Shown here one piece after another: positions 37,901 through 49,551 of a DNA stretch of 64,000 nucleotides; positions within the stretch are counted from its first letter, which is position 1; every line of letters starts with the position of its first letter. The translations under genes were made by a program, and so were the position numbers. Under the pieces are notes generated by a model. That model made no database searches and was not told the DNA's origin. It worked only from the letters and a program-made list of their open reading frames with translations. Origin of the DNA: Ulva prolifera (lineage: Eukaryota > Chlorophyta > Ulvophyceae > Ulvales > Ulvaceae); assembly GCA_023078555.1 (NCBI GenBank), contig CM041196.1, positions 4,216,001 through 4,280,000 of the forward strand. The letters run 5' to 3'.

Positions 37901-40900
37901 TCGTGAGGTCGAGGTGCGTGCTCCACTTGAGGCTGCGGCGAGCGAGGTCAAACGCGACGATGCCGCTTGCGACGTACATCGCGGGGTCGACCCCCGGCGG
38001 CAGCTCCCCCCGGTGCTCCTCACTGTCATGGTACGCACGGTCAAAGAAGTACGAGACCGGCAGCACGAGCTCGTCGTTGCCGTCGCCGTCAAGGTCCCCA
38101 AGAGCGCCGGAGCACATCACGTGCGGGTCGACGACCACGGCCTCCGCGGTGCCCCCGCTCGGCGGGCCGCGCCGCCGGAACTCGTCGTCCCGCCACCCCT
38201 CTGCACGTCCGCGCACAGAGCGTTGTGTGCCTGGACAGCACGGCCACACCGCCGCGGTGGCGTGCGAAAGCACTGTACGTGCCTGAGTCTGAGGGTGCCT
38301 GCTGGCGTATGCATGCTGCGGTGGCGGGTACACAGCGGCAGGAGCCTGTGGGCCTGTATAGGCTGTGGAGCGAGGGCACTGGTGTGAGGACGGCGTGTGT
38401 CAATGGGTGCGCTGCAGCGTGCCCCCAAGCGGCGGGGTGGCGCCACACGAGGCATTGGATATACATGCTGTATCCAGCGGTAGAGCACTGTCCGCGCTGT
38501 CTTGCCACAGTGGCCGGTAACACCACAGCATGGTCCGCTCTTGAGTCAGCAGCAGCACGGAGGTAAACTCACCACCGAGACGCCACCCATGTAGAAAACC
38601 AGCTCTGTCATATTTTTCTGGGAGGTTCAATCCATTCACATTGTAACACTCCCAACTTCTTAGGACCGAACCGAGGCGGCCACACGGCCAACGTGAGGGC
38701 ATCAAAATGCAACGGAGCAACCGAAACCGGCGGCACACAGCAACACGGATGGAACCAGCCGCCGCACCAAGGTACTCGATGCCGGACAGATCGTAGTAGT
38801 CATCGAAGGCGCGGACGTCGTCATCGTCCGCCCAGCCGGCGCGCCGCGCTGCGGCGCCGATGCCGGCGTCGCCGCCGTCGCCAGCCCCGGCCGCGGCGCG
38901 GCCAGCGGCGCGTGCGGCGGCACCGGCGACCCCCTGCGCCGCGGCTACACGGTCGCCTGCAGCCTTCTCCGCTGTGGCCTGCTGCCGCATCTCTGCCAGC
39001 TTCTTGACGCGGTCCTGCATGTCGGGCCAGGCGCGCTCCAGGTTCTTCACAGCTTCCATCGCCTCCTTCGACGGCCCGCCGTTCTCCGGGTCGTTCTCGA
39101 CCGTCGGCGTGTCTTCCAGCATGCGCCTGCATACAGATCGGCTTTGCTGGCACCTTCTGCCCCCTGCCAAAGCACGTTCTGCGACTAAGGCGGGTCTCGT
39201 GGGACGCCGGACGAGGCATGGACACGGATGAGAGGTTGGTGCTACGGCACAGCTGCGGTTCCGCGAGTCGGCTCACGGTCACCGGCTCCTGGCACACATG
39301 GCCGGCCGCCGGCTGCCGCCGTTGTCGGTGACGGCAACTTCCTCTCGTGCCCATCGACTGGCGTCGTCCATCTCCAACACTAACGTTGATGTGAGTCCTC
39401 AGAAGGCCCGAGCATCGCATTGCAGCCGCAACAAGCCTTTACATGCCGTCTGGTGTGATCTACTGACAGGCCCAGCTGATGAGCACGCCATGCACCACCA
39501 GGACCACCACAATGCTGCAAGTGTGTGCAAGGCCGCTGTTGCGCCAGACCCACCGTGGCCGCGGCCTGCTGGGAGGTGCCGAGATGAAGGCAGGAAGGCT
39601 GCAGTGGGAGGGGGCACGCACCGGCCGGTCCGCCCCAGCGAGTCTCCCTCTGCATCGCCGCCTCCACCGCCGTCAGCAGGCACGCCGCCTGTCGCGAGCA
39701 CGTCCGGATCTGCCACAGCGCCTACATCCTCCTGCATCCCACACCGCAGCATGCATGAGCTGCCCACATCGCCGCGCACACGCCCGCACCTCCGTGCAAC
39801 CAGCCCAGCGGTGCGACGAAATCCAAATCTCCGCCTGGATGCGCTGGAAGACTATGAGATTACATTTAGGCATCCTACAGCATGACATGTGTGGCGTATG
39901 CATGGATGCCATGCATGAGGTCAGGACACTCACCGCGTTGCGCTCGTGCACGCCTGTGTCGCGGTAGAGGTCCGGGTTGGCCTGCTGGAACTCGGCGGTC
40001 GTGGCCTGAGTGTCCGGGTCGGTCTGGCCCCCTGTGCCGGCGCCTGGCTCCGACGTCGGCTGCGCGGTCTGCTCTGCATGCGCCCCGAGCCCGTGAGAGA
40101 CTGCCTCGACTGCGGTCACATCGGCACAGCACTGCATGCACGCGGCAGCAGAACGTGGGCAGAGAGTGTGATACGGAAATCCATTATACCATGACGCAAC
40201 CATACATCGACCGCGCTCAACGAGGGGGTGCGCAATAGTGGGGAGCGCCAGATGTGTGACTGTTGCTCCATACCGCAGGATCACACTCTGGAGCACCGCT
40301 GAAAGAGGGGGTGTGCTGCAGAGGAAATCAGATTGGGAGGTCAGCAGCATGGCTGCGGCGGGAACGTCGTAGCATGCGCTGGCGTAGCCGTGGCTTATGC
40401 CGGTCATGCATGAGCTTGCGACAGCTCGAGCGGGCAGTACGCGCGACACAGTTGCTCTGGCCATACCGAATTAAATGTCAAGGTTCTTTGCGAGATCCGC
40501 GGGGACGGGACACGAAAACCATTTTCATTGTTTTTGGTGCCGTCGTTGCTATGGCTACAGGGACAGACAGGTATTTTAATTTTATTGTGACTCGTCAGAA
40601 TATGATGCGAAGGTCGGGACACACACATTCCATACTTTAGACCCTCATCAACCCTCATCGCCTGATCATCTGATTTGACAGCACGTTCGAGTAGCGCTAT
40701 GTGCGAAAGCTGTGTCTAGTAGCGCTATGTGCGTAAGCTGTGTCTACGTGACAACAGCACAACAACAGCACAACAGCAGCACAACAGCAGCACAACAGTA
40801 CGTGTCGTTGAGCCAGCTAGGACAGGCCATGGGACAGTCCATGTGCCGTCACTGTGCTGTATCACTGGCAGGGACGGACAATAATACACAATCATTGATT

Positions 40901-42860
40901 TGTTTTGATATTCGTCGACAGCGACGAGAAGCCCGGGACACACATTTATCATATTTTGTCAATTCGTCGTTTCTGTGGCCGCCAGACAAGACAGCCGACT
41001 AAATCTCGTCCAGCTTTCGATTTCGGGGACAGACTCTGACGAACCTTTACACTTACTATGGTACATTGCTCGGCGGAGAGGGCACAGGAGGTGTGCGTGC
41101 GCGGGGTCCAGGAAGTGTCAGTGCTGCTACGGTGAGAGCACTTGTGGCCACAGCGGGTGTATCATGAAGCAACAATCTGTGCCACCACGTCACGGCCAGG
41201 GCCGACGAGTGCGCACGTAGGCCACGGGAAGGGGCCGTGTCAGCAGGTTGCAATGTCAATGGGCAACGCACGCGGCACCGGCTGAGCTTGCGGCACCGGC
41301 TGGGCCTGCGGCACCGGCTGGCTGTCAGGTACGGGGGGCGGGGGCGCCTGCTCCGCCCTCTTGGCGCGCTCATGCACCTTGCGCCGCAGCTCGTCGAGCA
41401 TGACCTTGCGGCCGTGCAGGTCCTCCGTGACCGTCGCCTTGTCGGGCTCGTCGCTGCCGACGTCCGGGTGTGAATGGTCGATGGCGTCCCCTGCTAGGCC
41501 TACGTACCAATTCCTGCACCGCCGCAGCACCGCCACCATCAAAGTCTGCCCCAGACCTGTGAACAGGGACCAAAAACGAATGGGTGTGGGCATGCAGCGC
41601 TCTGCCTGCTGACAGTGGCGTGGGGTGTCTTGATGACAAATTGCGGGGTGAGCGCGGACAGGACAGCGACCAGGGCTGATGTATGTATGTATGCATGATG
41701 CAAGGGGACATGCCCCGTTACAGTTACACACAGCTGGCACAGCCAGATGTGGTGCCCGCAGAGCTGGCGCGGCGTGCATGTGCTGCACAAGTCGCAACGA
41801 TCGCCCGCAGCGAGGCTCGTCTGCAACACTGCGGGAGGGTGTCGTGCCAGCAGCTTCCAAACGCAGGAAGGTGGTGCTGCACTGTGTTATCGCACCCAGT
41901 CCTTCATTCAAGCAGCACGCGTGTGGATGTCACACAGACGATCATTGACAGGTATGCAGGTCGCAGCGATGAACTGACAGGAGCCGGTGCACTGAGATCA
42001 GCGGCAGGTCCCAAGCGGAGCAGCTATCGGGAGGGCTGATGGCTGCTGCAAGGTGCATGAAGGCTACAGCATGATGATCTAGCAGCGTTTTTCAGGTCTC
42101 TAAGGGCCGATCCGGGAATGCAAATCCATCGAGACACTGGTGCCTTTCAGTGCAACGTGGACCTATGGGTGCTACACGACAAGATGGAGCGCACTTGTCA
42201 ACTGGTAGGCCCGGTACTTGCAGCGTTGTCAGCATAGGAGCACCAGTGTCTTCATAGAACTTGACTTCGCCGTTGTAAGTGATGATCATGATATCCTGGA
42301 TGCCATCATGGTCAATATCGAAGAGCATCGGGGAGGCGTGGACCTTGTCTGCATGAAATGCAGGGAACCCAGATGCCTGGGCTCCGTTGTCTCCCTGAAA
42401 TACCTCCAGGTAGTGAACGAATGCTGGTACAATGATATCTTTGAATCCATCTGCGTAGAGGTCTGTGATCAGCGGGGTGGCATAGATGCTTGACGTCGCT
42501 TCTGCCATCCATTTCAGCTGCAAATTGAACGGGCAGTCCTGTCCATGAGCTTCATCATCTACAGCTCTGCATGCAAGCAAATCTGAGTTGTTTATTTGCC
42601 GCTCTGCGGCCCAAGCAACCACACGCGTGTTGTGTCTCTCCGACGCAGCAGTTTGCCAAGGCTTGAATATTGATAATACAAGAACAGAGTAAGCAGGACA
42701 TTGTGACGTACGGCCATTCAGTCCTTGCTGGATCCGCTGATCGCTCTAGGAAGCGATTTCCGTCCACGCTGATGTGACTGTCGTCCGCGATGGGATTGCT
42801 CAGCTGTGCGGCTGTGATTGCACAGCCAGCGAGCCCAATTACAGCATAGAGAATCGTCAT
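31914..42860 (-). CDS. DEX1: DEX1-like FG-GAP/integrin-alpha-type membrane protein, 11 exons
   Basis: Exons (minus): 42712-42860, 42195-42566, 41272-41513, 39934-40109, 38768-39146, 37882-38200, 36870-37252, 34052-34204, 33097-33293, 32605-32802, 31914-32210. Phases agree and give 954 residues (Arabidopsis DEX1 has 896). In order: signal peptide MTILYAVIGLAGCAITAAQ; QLKWMAEATSSIYATPLITD; FG-GAP calcium loops DLYADGFKD, DIDHDGIQD; NWYVGLAGDAIDHSHPDV; a low-complexity Pro/Gln and Ala insert; RRMLEDT; DLDGDGNDELVLPVSYFFD; loops DLDHDGKLE, DADGDGLLE, DVNGDGRLD; SFDGYVYVIDG; DLDNDGRLELLVSTMSGHVY; and a C-terminal helix LLKWLAAGPLLAMGLFLLVL. Family role: plasma- or endomembrane protein needed for exine patterning in plants; the role in algae is unknown. 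The ninth intron uses a GC donor. The fifth exon's 5' end (39146) is the least certain. Confidence 0.93.
33995..34050. repeat. G-rich low-complexity tract next to a splice donor
   Basis: Plus strand is GGGGAGGGGGG-type sequence with runs up to 13 G. On the coding (minus) strand it is a C tract starting right after the GTGCGC donor of DEX1 exon 8. It could form a G-quadruplex on the plus strand. Confidence 0.9.
35070..35245. mobile_element. Pair of facing LINE-like 3' ends in a DEX1 intron
   Basis: Plus-oriented GTGTTTGTCTGTGCCCCTGC...CTTCTGTAA (35071-35102) and minus-oriented TTACAGAAGAGTGAACGGGG (35210-35243) are diverged copies of the family end, facing each other across about 100 bp. They lie in the 2.7-kb intron 34205-36869. 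Confidence 0.5.
37305..37600 (-). mobile_element. LINE-like coding tail and 3' UTR in a DEX1 intron
   Basis: Minus-strand reading gives VQWALLLLSALLQRANAEMY and ESGKVISREQGLRHDVG, the same tail as at 26.0 and 27.8 kb. Its 3' UTR carries TGACTGTTGATTCGGAAGAG and a TTCACTCC-like end. It lies wholly inside the intron 37253-37881. It is more diverged than the 25.9-kb copy, so older. Confidence 0.55.
40688..40800. repeat. Short tandem duplication and CAACAG repeat
   Basis: AGTAGCGCTATGTGCG-AAGCTGTGTCT is repeated twice in tandem (about 28 bp each), followed by a CAACAGCA array at 40753-40800. Located in the intron 40110-41271... boundary region of DEX1 on the exon 3-4 side. Confidence 0.8.
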
Positions 42861-43514
42861 ATGCCCTTTTGTGCACAGCGCTCAGGCCATGAGCTAAGCA
42901 GCCTGCCAGGCAGCTGGACTCCACCACGAAGGCCCTACTCGCCTCGCACACGAGAGCGCTGGGACTTATGCCACGCAGACGAACTCAGACCATCACCTGA
43001 CAATCGAGGAGCAAATGGGATTCGGCTGTTTAAAAGTGATCAAAGCGTTCAAACTATGATTGCCGTTCGGGTCAAAGGTACTCGCTCTCACCGCAAAGCA
43101 AACATTACTGCTTCGTGTCATCTGTTCGTTACATCCATGTGCTGTTCTTCGCGATGGCCTTGACGATGCATGCATGAACTTCCGGAGGAATGCGCATCGC
43201 GATGCATCGTCCGCGCCAGGCGGGCGCACCGACATGCTGCACACAGCTATGCAGGCAATGCCCCGCTTGCTTGGCAACCTGCTCTTTTACATCTCATGTC
43301 ATTCTCAAGCTCCCCTCACTGTCACAGGCCATCCCATCTGCACATCTCAACAGCATGGTCCCCTAGCTGAATTGAGAGATGCCGGCAGTTCGACCCAACT
43401 AGCCCTGGCCACTGTCTCGTTTTTTTTTATTTCACCCAGGAACCTAACTTCTGTCTCCGTCTAATGAGCCACCTTGCGGCACCTGCGTCCAAACATCGTT
43501 GCAAACCCCCTCTG
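42861..43514. other. Intergenic between COQ8-like stop and DEX1 start
   Basis: 654 bp between two genes transcribed in the same direction. It should contain the COQ8-like 3' end and the DEX1 promoter. AT-richer than the exons. No TATA element stands out. Confidence 0.5.
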
Positions 43515-46500
43515 TCAGCTGACGGTCGCACGTGCCCCAACCGCCGGGGGCACCGCGCCCACCGCCGCCACCCCCAACGCACCCCCTCCACGCTCCTCCC
43601 CACCTGCGCAAGCGCCCGCACCCGCCACCCCCTCGCCGCCCTCGCCACGATCATACCCCCCATACACCTCATCAAACAGCGCCTTGCACGGCACCCGCGC
43701 CTTGAGCTTCATGTTCATGAGGAACGCCCCGCTGAGCCGCCGGTGCAGGGAGTACGCCTCCTGGGGCGGGGCCGTCAGCCGGTGCTGCACCATCGTCGCC
43801 CCGAGGGCCGCCACGCGGCGCGTCAGCTGATTGTGCGAGCCGAAGTCGTACAGCCCCGGCGTGCCGAAGGGCGTGCCGACTGCCGCGCCGGCCGCGACGT
43901 GCGCGTCCAGCATCTCCGGCACCTCGTCGCCTGCACGCACGCATGACCCCCTCACGCACTTTGCAGCTCATAGAAGAAGGAGCGCGCCTGAGCCTGCTAC
44001 AGAGCGCGCACTCTGCCGGGAAATGCACACCCACAGAGATCACACCACGTGCCATGCACAGAGTACAGTTCACCAAGACCACGGCATGATGCGCCCGGCC
44101 TCCTCCAGCGCTGGCGTTGATGGACACGCAGGGCCGGAGCACAGCAAACAGCACGCAGCACGCAGGCCTGCAGCGAGCCAGAGTGGCCAGGGCGCACCGG
44201 TCAGGAAGCCGAGGTGGCGGGAGTGGCGCAGCACACCGTCGCGGTCGCGGCGCGCGCACGCGGCCACCATCTCCACGTACTCGTCCACAAACGGCTTGGG
44301 GAATTCCCGCGCCGCGCCAAAGTCGATGAGCGCGAGGCGCCCCGTGCTCTCGTCGTACAGGAAGTTGCCCCAGTTGGGGTCCGTCTGCATGAAGCGCCAC
44401 ACAAACAGCTCCTGCATCACACCCACATTCACCCCAACGCGCGTGGTGGTGCTGGAAACCCATGCATGCATCACATGCACAGTCGTGGAGGCAGCCCTGG
44501 TCCGCCGTTTCATGGACTCACACACGGCGTGCTGCGTTCCTGAGCTGGTCATGCGCTGCCGCCCGGCTCCCTGACTGATATATGCACACCATGTTAACGC
44601 AGAGCAACCTCTCGCAGAGCACAGTACTGCGGCCGCCGGCCAGCAGGCCCTCCCACCCATGCGTGCTCCGCCAGCCGCCGCGGCCCGCGCAATAGTGTTT
44701 TGTAGTTCTTGTCCACGCCCACAGGAGGAGGCGCACCTGCAGCGTGAGGCGCAGCAGGGCGGTGCCGACGCGGTCGCGCACGTCCTGCGGCATGTCCTGC
44801 ACGCGGTCCACCGGCACGCCATGCACCCACTCGCTCGCGAGCACGCGGTCGCCGCACAGCTGCGGCACGACGGCCGGCACGACAAACGCGTCGCGCAGCG
44901 GCGGCGCCGCCGCGCGCAGCGCGGCCGCGTAGCGCGCCTGCGCGGCCGCCTCGTGGCGGTAGTCACACTCTAGCGCGAGCTCGCGCTTCGCGACGGCCAC
45001 GGCCTCCTCGACGTACAGCCCCCGCGGGAACACGTTGAGGAGGGTCATGAGGTTCATCAGGTTGTCGACGTCGCTCTCGATGCTATTTGCCACGCCTGCA
45101 CGTCAACACCGTACATATACGTCTTTGTGGGTGGAGCACATCCAGTGGGAGATGCGCGAGCTAGTTTGCAGTGTCTTCAGGTGTTGTATCTTGGGTGCTC
45201 AGGGCATGCAGACCACTGCCCCTTGCTGAAATGCTGGTGCAATGGGTGCCAACTTGCTACTTGCTACACTTGAGCGGTTTGTCTCTGGTGCAGCAGCGCT
45301 GGTACCTGGCTGAGAGGTCCCGAAGCAATCCAGTGTGACTACATAGTGTGTGTCCTCAACTGGGTGGACCTGCATGATCATTCTCGAGAACACAGGATGC
45401 AGGAAGCTGCACAACAACCAGTCCTTGTGGTGACACAACCAGTCATGTCTGCTTCACTGCCATGCAACCATGTGTGAGCTGGTGCACTGCTGCCCCTGCC
45501 ATTCTCTTTAGAGGGTGGCACTTCACAGCAGACACTGTGTCTGTGCACTGCCCACCTACAGGCCCCAAATGGCGGAGTGACCAGCAGACAAGGTATGTCA
45601 GACAAGGTATGTGAGATGAGATATGTGACACTGGGCCTGCCGTTGCACAAGTGACAATTGACATAATTGAGGCTGACTGTCCATCTGCTTTCCCACAGGC
45701 TGTGGGTAATTCCAGATCAACAGCATCACCATTGCGCATGGGATGGATGACTGAGACCAGGTGCTCATGGCCATGTGCATAGTGCGAATGTAGCATTAGC
45801 ATGCTTCACAGTCGTTGGCAGGACATGCAGGCTAGGGGGCTCCATGCAGGGACATGGGTACATGCAGTGTTGCCTGGCTGCTACAAATGTCACTGCATGA
45901 AGCTGCCTGACGCTGTGCTCAGCACCAGCAGCAGCACCACATGAGCAATGGTCACCTAGGGTGAACAGAACCAGGCTATGCATGCAACTCACACAGTGCA
46001 CATGCAGGCTAGGCGCCTCCATGCAGGGACATGGGTGCATGCAGTGTTGCCTGGCTGCTACAAATGTCACTGCATGAAGCTGCCTGACGCTGTGCTCAGC
46101 ACCAGCAGCAGCACCACATGAGCAATGGTCACCTAGGGTGAACAGAACCAGGCTATGCATGCAACTCACACAGTGCACATGCAGGCTAGGCGCCTCCATG
46201 CAGGGACATGGGTGCATGCAGTGTTGCCTGGCTGCTACAAATGTCACTGCATGAAGCTGCCTTACGCTGTGCTCAGCACCAGCAGCAGCACCACATGAGC
46301 AATGGTCACCTAGGGTGAACAGAACCAGGCTATGCATGCAACTCACACAGTGCACATGCAGGCTAGGCGCCTCCATGCAGGGACATGGGTGCATGCAGTG
46401 TTGCCTGGCTGCTACAAATGTCACTGCATGAAGCTGCCTTACGCTGTGCTCAGCACCAGCAGCAGCACCACATGAGCAATGGTCACCTAGGGTGAACAGA

Positions 46501-48793
46501 ACCAGGCTATGCATGCAACTCACACAGTGCACATGCATGCAGGGCAGTGGCACGCCTCTGCAGCCTGGCCTCTGAAGTCTGGCATTATGCCTTCCCAACA
46601 CCACCTCATGTTTTGCGGCAAAACAATGTTTTGAACAATGTTTTGAACAATGTTTTGAACAATGTTTTGAACAATGTTTTGCGGCACCATGTTTTGAACA
46701 ATGTTTTGTGGCACCGTGTTTTGAACAATGTTTTGCAGCACCATGTGGCACCAATCAAAGCAAAGCACAGCACATGACTCTCAAAAGAATGCTCAACACG
46801 CCAGAATTCGCCAGAATTCTCAACGGGCGTGCACAGGCGCTCGATTGGCCTCATCTGGAGCCTGGAGCCCCTGTGCATCGTCCCCGGACTCCGAGATGGC
46901 GCGACTGCCGCTCGCGTAGGAGCAGCACCCGACACAGCGAAACGGCGCGGGCAAAGATATAAGCAGTTTGGTTCTTTGCCCAGTGTATTCTCTGCTCTAT
47001 TCTGGTGGGGAGGGGGGGGACCGCACCGGGGTACTGCACCTTGACGGCGACCTCGCGGCCGTCGTGCAGCACGGCCTTGTGCACCTGCCCGATCGACGCC
47101 GCCGCCGACGGCTCCCAATCGAACGACGCGACCCGCGTCTCCCAGTCGCCGCCCAGCTGCTCCGCCAGCGCCGCCTCGAGCTGGTGCCGGGGCATCACGT
47201 CCGCCTGCTGCCGGACCTGCACCCCCGCCGCCCCACCCGCTCAGGCCTTTGCATTCTGGGGATACTGCGTACAGGCAGCGCACTGCCCCGCCCGCGTGGC
47301 ACCAATGCGTGCTGTGAGTGGAACTGCAAACGCTGCGATGCACCGGCGCTGTCCTATGCTGAACATCGACAACTTGAGCATCGTGTATAGTGACTGCTGG
47401 GCGATGCCTTTTACGCATTCAACAATCCAGGGCTGAGCGACGTCGAAACGACCTCCCAACACGGCACCACCAAACCCTCGGGCAGGAAGGTAATGCGCGT
47501 GAGTTCATGGACAGATCGCCGTCACACTGCTGCCTCGGCCGGGGAGCTCCCCAGGCGCACGCGCTACAAATAGTATGTGATGCCACAGCACAGCGCAGCA
47601 CAGGGCGTGGCGGCGGCGAGGCCAGGAACGGGGGCGCGCCTGCTCGAGGGCTGCGGCGACGGCCGGAGGCAGCACGTCTTCGTCCTGGATGGACATCATC
47701 TGGCCGATCTTGAGCGCGGCACCGCGCATGCGGCACAGCGCGTTGGCGAGCCGCTTCGCGTTGGCCTCTGACAGCATGCCGCGGGGCTTGTCAGATGCTG
47801 GGCCGAGGGCCTGGCTCACCGCATCTGTTGCAGCCCCCCACGCTAGGCTCACACCGAGGCCCGCGAACCCGGCCGCACGGCCGATTCGCGATTCCGGAAC
47901 TTTCCGCTCACGGAACTTTCGCTTTGCGACAGATATGGGGGGTGGCGCATCATGGGTGCCACTTGATGATTGAGCGGCTTCTGCCGCAGTGGACTGCGGA
48001 GGCTTGGCTTCAGACGGTGGAGTGGAAGAGCCTGCATTCGCAATGGTATGATGTATGAAGCTCGCATCGGACTGCGGTGATTGCAGCCCTGCGGTGTGCC
48101 CGGGCTGCTCGAGGGGTGTGGCCTGGTCCTCAGATCTAGTAGCAGCTCGATGAGGTGCTGCTGGTGTGGGAGCTTGGGCACGTGCAGCTTGTGCGCTTGA
48201 TGACGAGTCCAGCACTCTGCTGGCTGGTGCTGCTGTGTATGGTGCTCTGGGCTGGGTTTGTCTTGCTGCAAGGCTCGTCTGAAACGTGAGCTGACCTCCG
48301 CTTGCAATGGCTTGGCCGTAGAGAACGCTGACGGGACGCGAAGATGCAGCGTCGCTGGACGAGTGTTTCAACTCTTTTTCTATGTTCTTGATGGCGCTCT
48401 CGGCTTGCGGACTGACCGAGGCAGCTGCGTCTCTGGCTCTCTCCAGCACTTGTGTGGTCGTGGGCAAGTCGCTGCGGAGGAGACGACGAAGTAGCTGACT
48501 GCACGCGTATATTTCATAGTGGAACAGTGTAGATGTAAGTCATGTGATATGGCGTCATTTATGTAAATGCAAGAATCATCCCAGCATCGACAATGTACAC
48601 TTTGACGAGAGCATTCTGCAATCGATCCGCCTTGCATGCGATAGTGCTGGATGCTCTTGTGTTACGGAAAATGCCAGAAAATTACCACATACAGACAAGC
48701 ACCCGTAGTCATGTACCTGCTAGCTGCTGCTTGAGCTGCCACCAGCACCGCCCCTCTCGCAATTCGGATGGCATCGTCTGCACGTTGCGCCAT
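43515..48793 (-). CDS. COQ8: COQ8/ADCK3-type UbiB family atypical kinase, 6 exons
   Basis: Exons (minus): 48717-48793, 47640-48471, 47027-47216, 44737-45095, 44198-44411, 43515-43930. Phases agree and give 695 residues. The start [15 protein letters not shown] is the first ATG of the first exon. Residues about 25-200 are low-complexity and Ser/Ala/Pro-rich, probably a mitochondrial targeting and linker region. Then [18 protein letters not shown] (membrane helix), the KxGQ motif KIGQ (280-283), the Ala-rich loop AAASIGQVH (about 341), VAVKVQYPG with invariant Lys362, the catalytic TDPNWGNF (Asp497) and DFG (516-518). The C-terminal ALHRRL-like part is present as [14 protein letters not shown]. 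These are the diagnostic features of COQ8, which supports coenzyme Q synthesis on the matrix side of the inner mitochondrial membrane. The second intron needs a GC donor. Confidence 0.95.
45820..46545. repeat. 177-bp tandem repeat, 4 units
   Basis: Units start at 45840, 46017, 46194 and 46371 (CTCCATGCAGGGACATGGGT) with only a few differences. It lies in the COQ8-like intron 45096-47026. Because 177 is a multiple of 3, long repetitive frames arise on the minus strand, but nothing else supports coding. Confidence 0.97.
46608..46750. repeat. 12-bp tandem repeat AACAATGTTTTG
   Basis: About eight copies, some as the variant GCGGCACCATGTTTTG, in the same COQ8-like intron and right after the 177-bp array. 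Confidence 0.95.
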
Positions 48794-49551
48794 CGCAGAT
48801 CTTCGTGGCCAAATGCTGATAGATATACGGGAGTAACACTATCGGAAACGCGGTGTATTTACGTGATTCTGACTCATTTGCCGAGTGGTAACGCACACAT
48901 CCCTGGCCACAAGACACCTGACCATTCAAAGTACTTGGTGCAGGCTGTGCTGAATAGCGATTCCGATCACCTTTAGATCCGCAGCGATAAGCGACCAGCG
49001 TCACATCCTTACTGCTAACATGTCGTAGAATTGGAGGGCAGGAGCTTGCTACTTTTGTAGCTGAAGACGCAGCACAAACGACGGCCACGTTCACCCTTGT
49101 AACCACGTCCCGCTGATTGACAGGGTCTTCTGCAAATGCATCGAGAAGCTCGGATTCAACTAGTACCACCCATACCGATGCCTACGCGTCATGGCGAAGT
49201 AGGACATAGCTACGCATCTATACAACAACGAGTACCTGCCCCAGAAGAAGTCCCAGCAAGTCTAGACACTGGCACCTAGCATGGCACTTCACGCAGCTCA
49301 CATGCGCGTGCATCGGCACACCGCTCTCTTATGCTGTACAAACAGTATCGTCTCAAGCAGGCTGCATTATTGCTTACACTACTGCAGGCCAGTCCAGCAC
49401 TCCATGCCCACGGCCAGCATCGCACAACCAGGCCGACAGCAAGCCATCACTCGATCAAGCAGCCGAAACAGTCATACGCCAGGCCCGATCAGCGGGACTC
49501 GTGCGAGCCTCGAGCTCCGGGGTGCTCCCACGGAGCGCCCGGCACCTACCC
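48794..49551 (-). other. Intergenic with one exon-like piece
   Basis: At about 49050-49185 the minus strand reads VVLVESELLDAFAEDPVNQR then DVVTRVNVAVVCAASSATK before a GTAGCAAG donor-like site. It is coding-like but unassigned and not joined to COQ8. The COQ8 promoter should lie just above 48793. Confidence 0.3.

Noticed and set aside
45765-46754. 329-codon minus-strand repeat-protein frame
   Set aside because: Lies inside a COQ8-like intron and exists because the tandem unit is 177 bp, a multiple of three.
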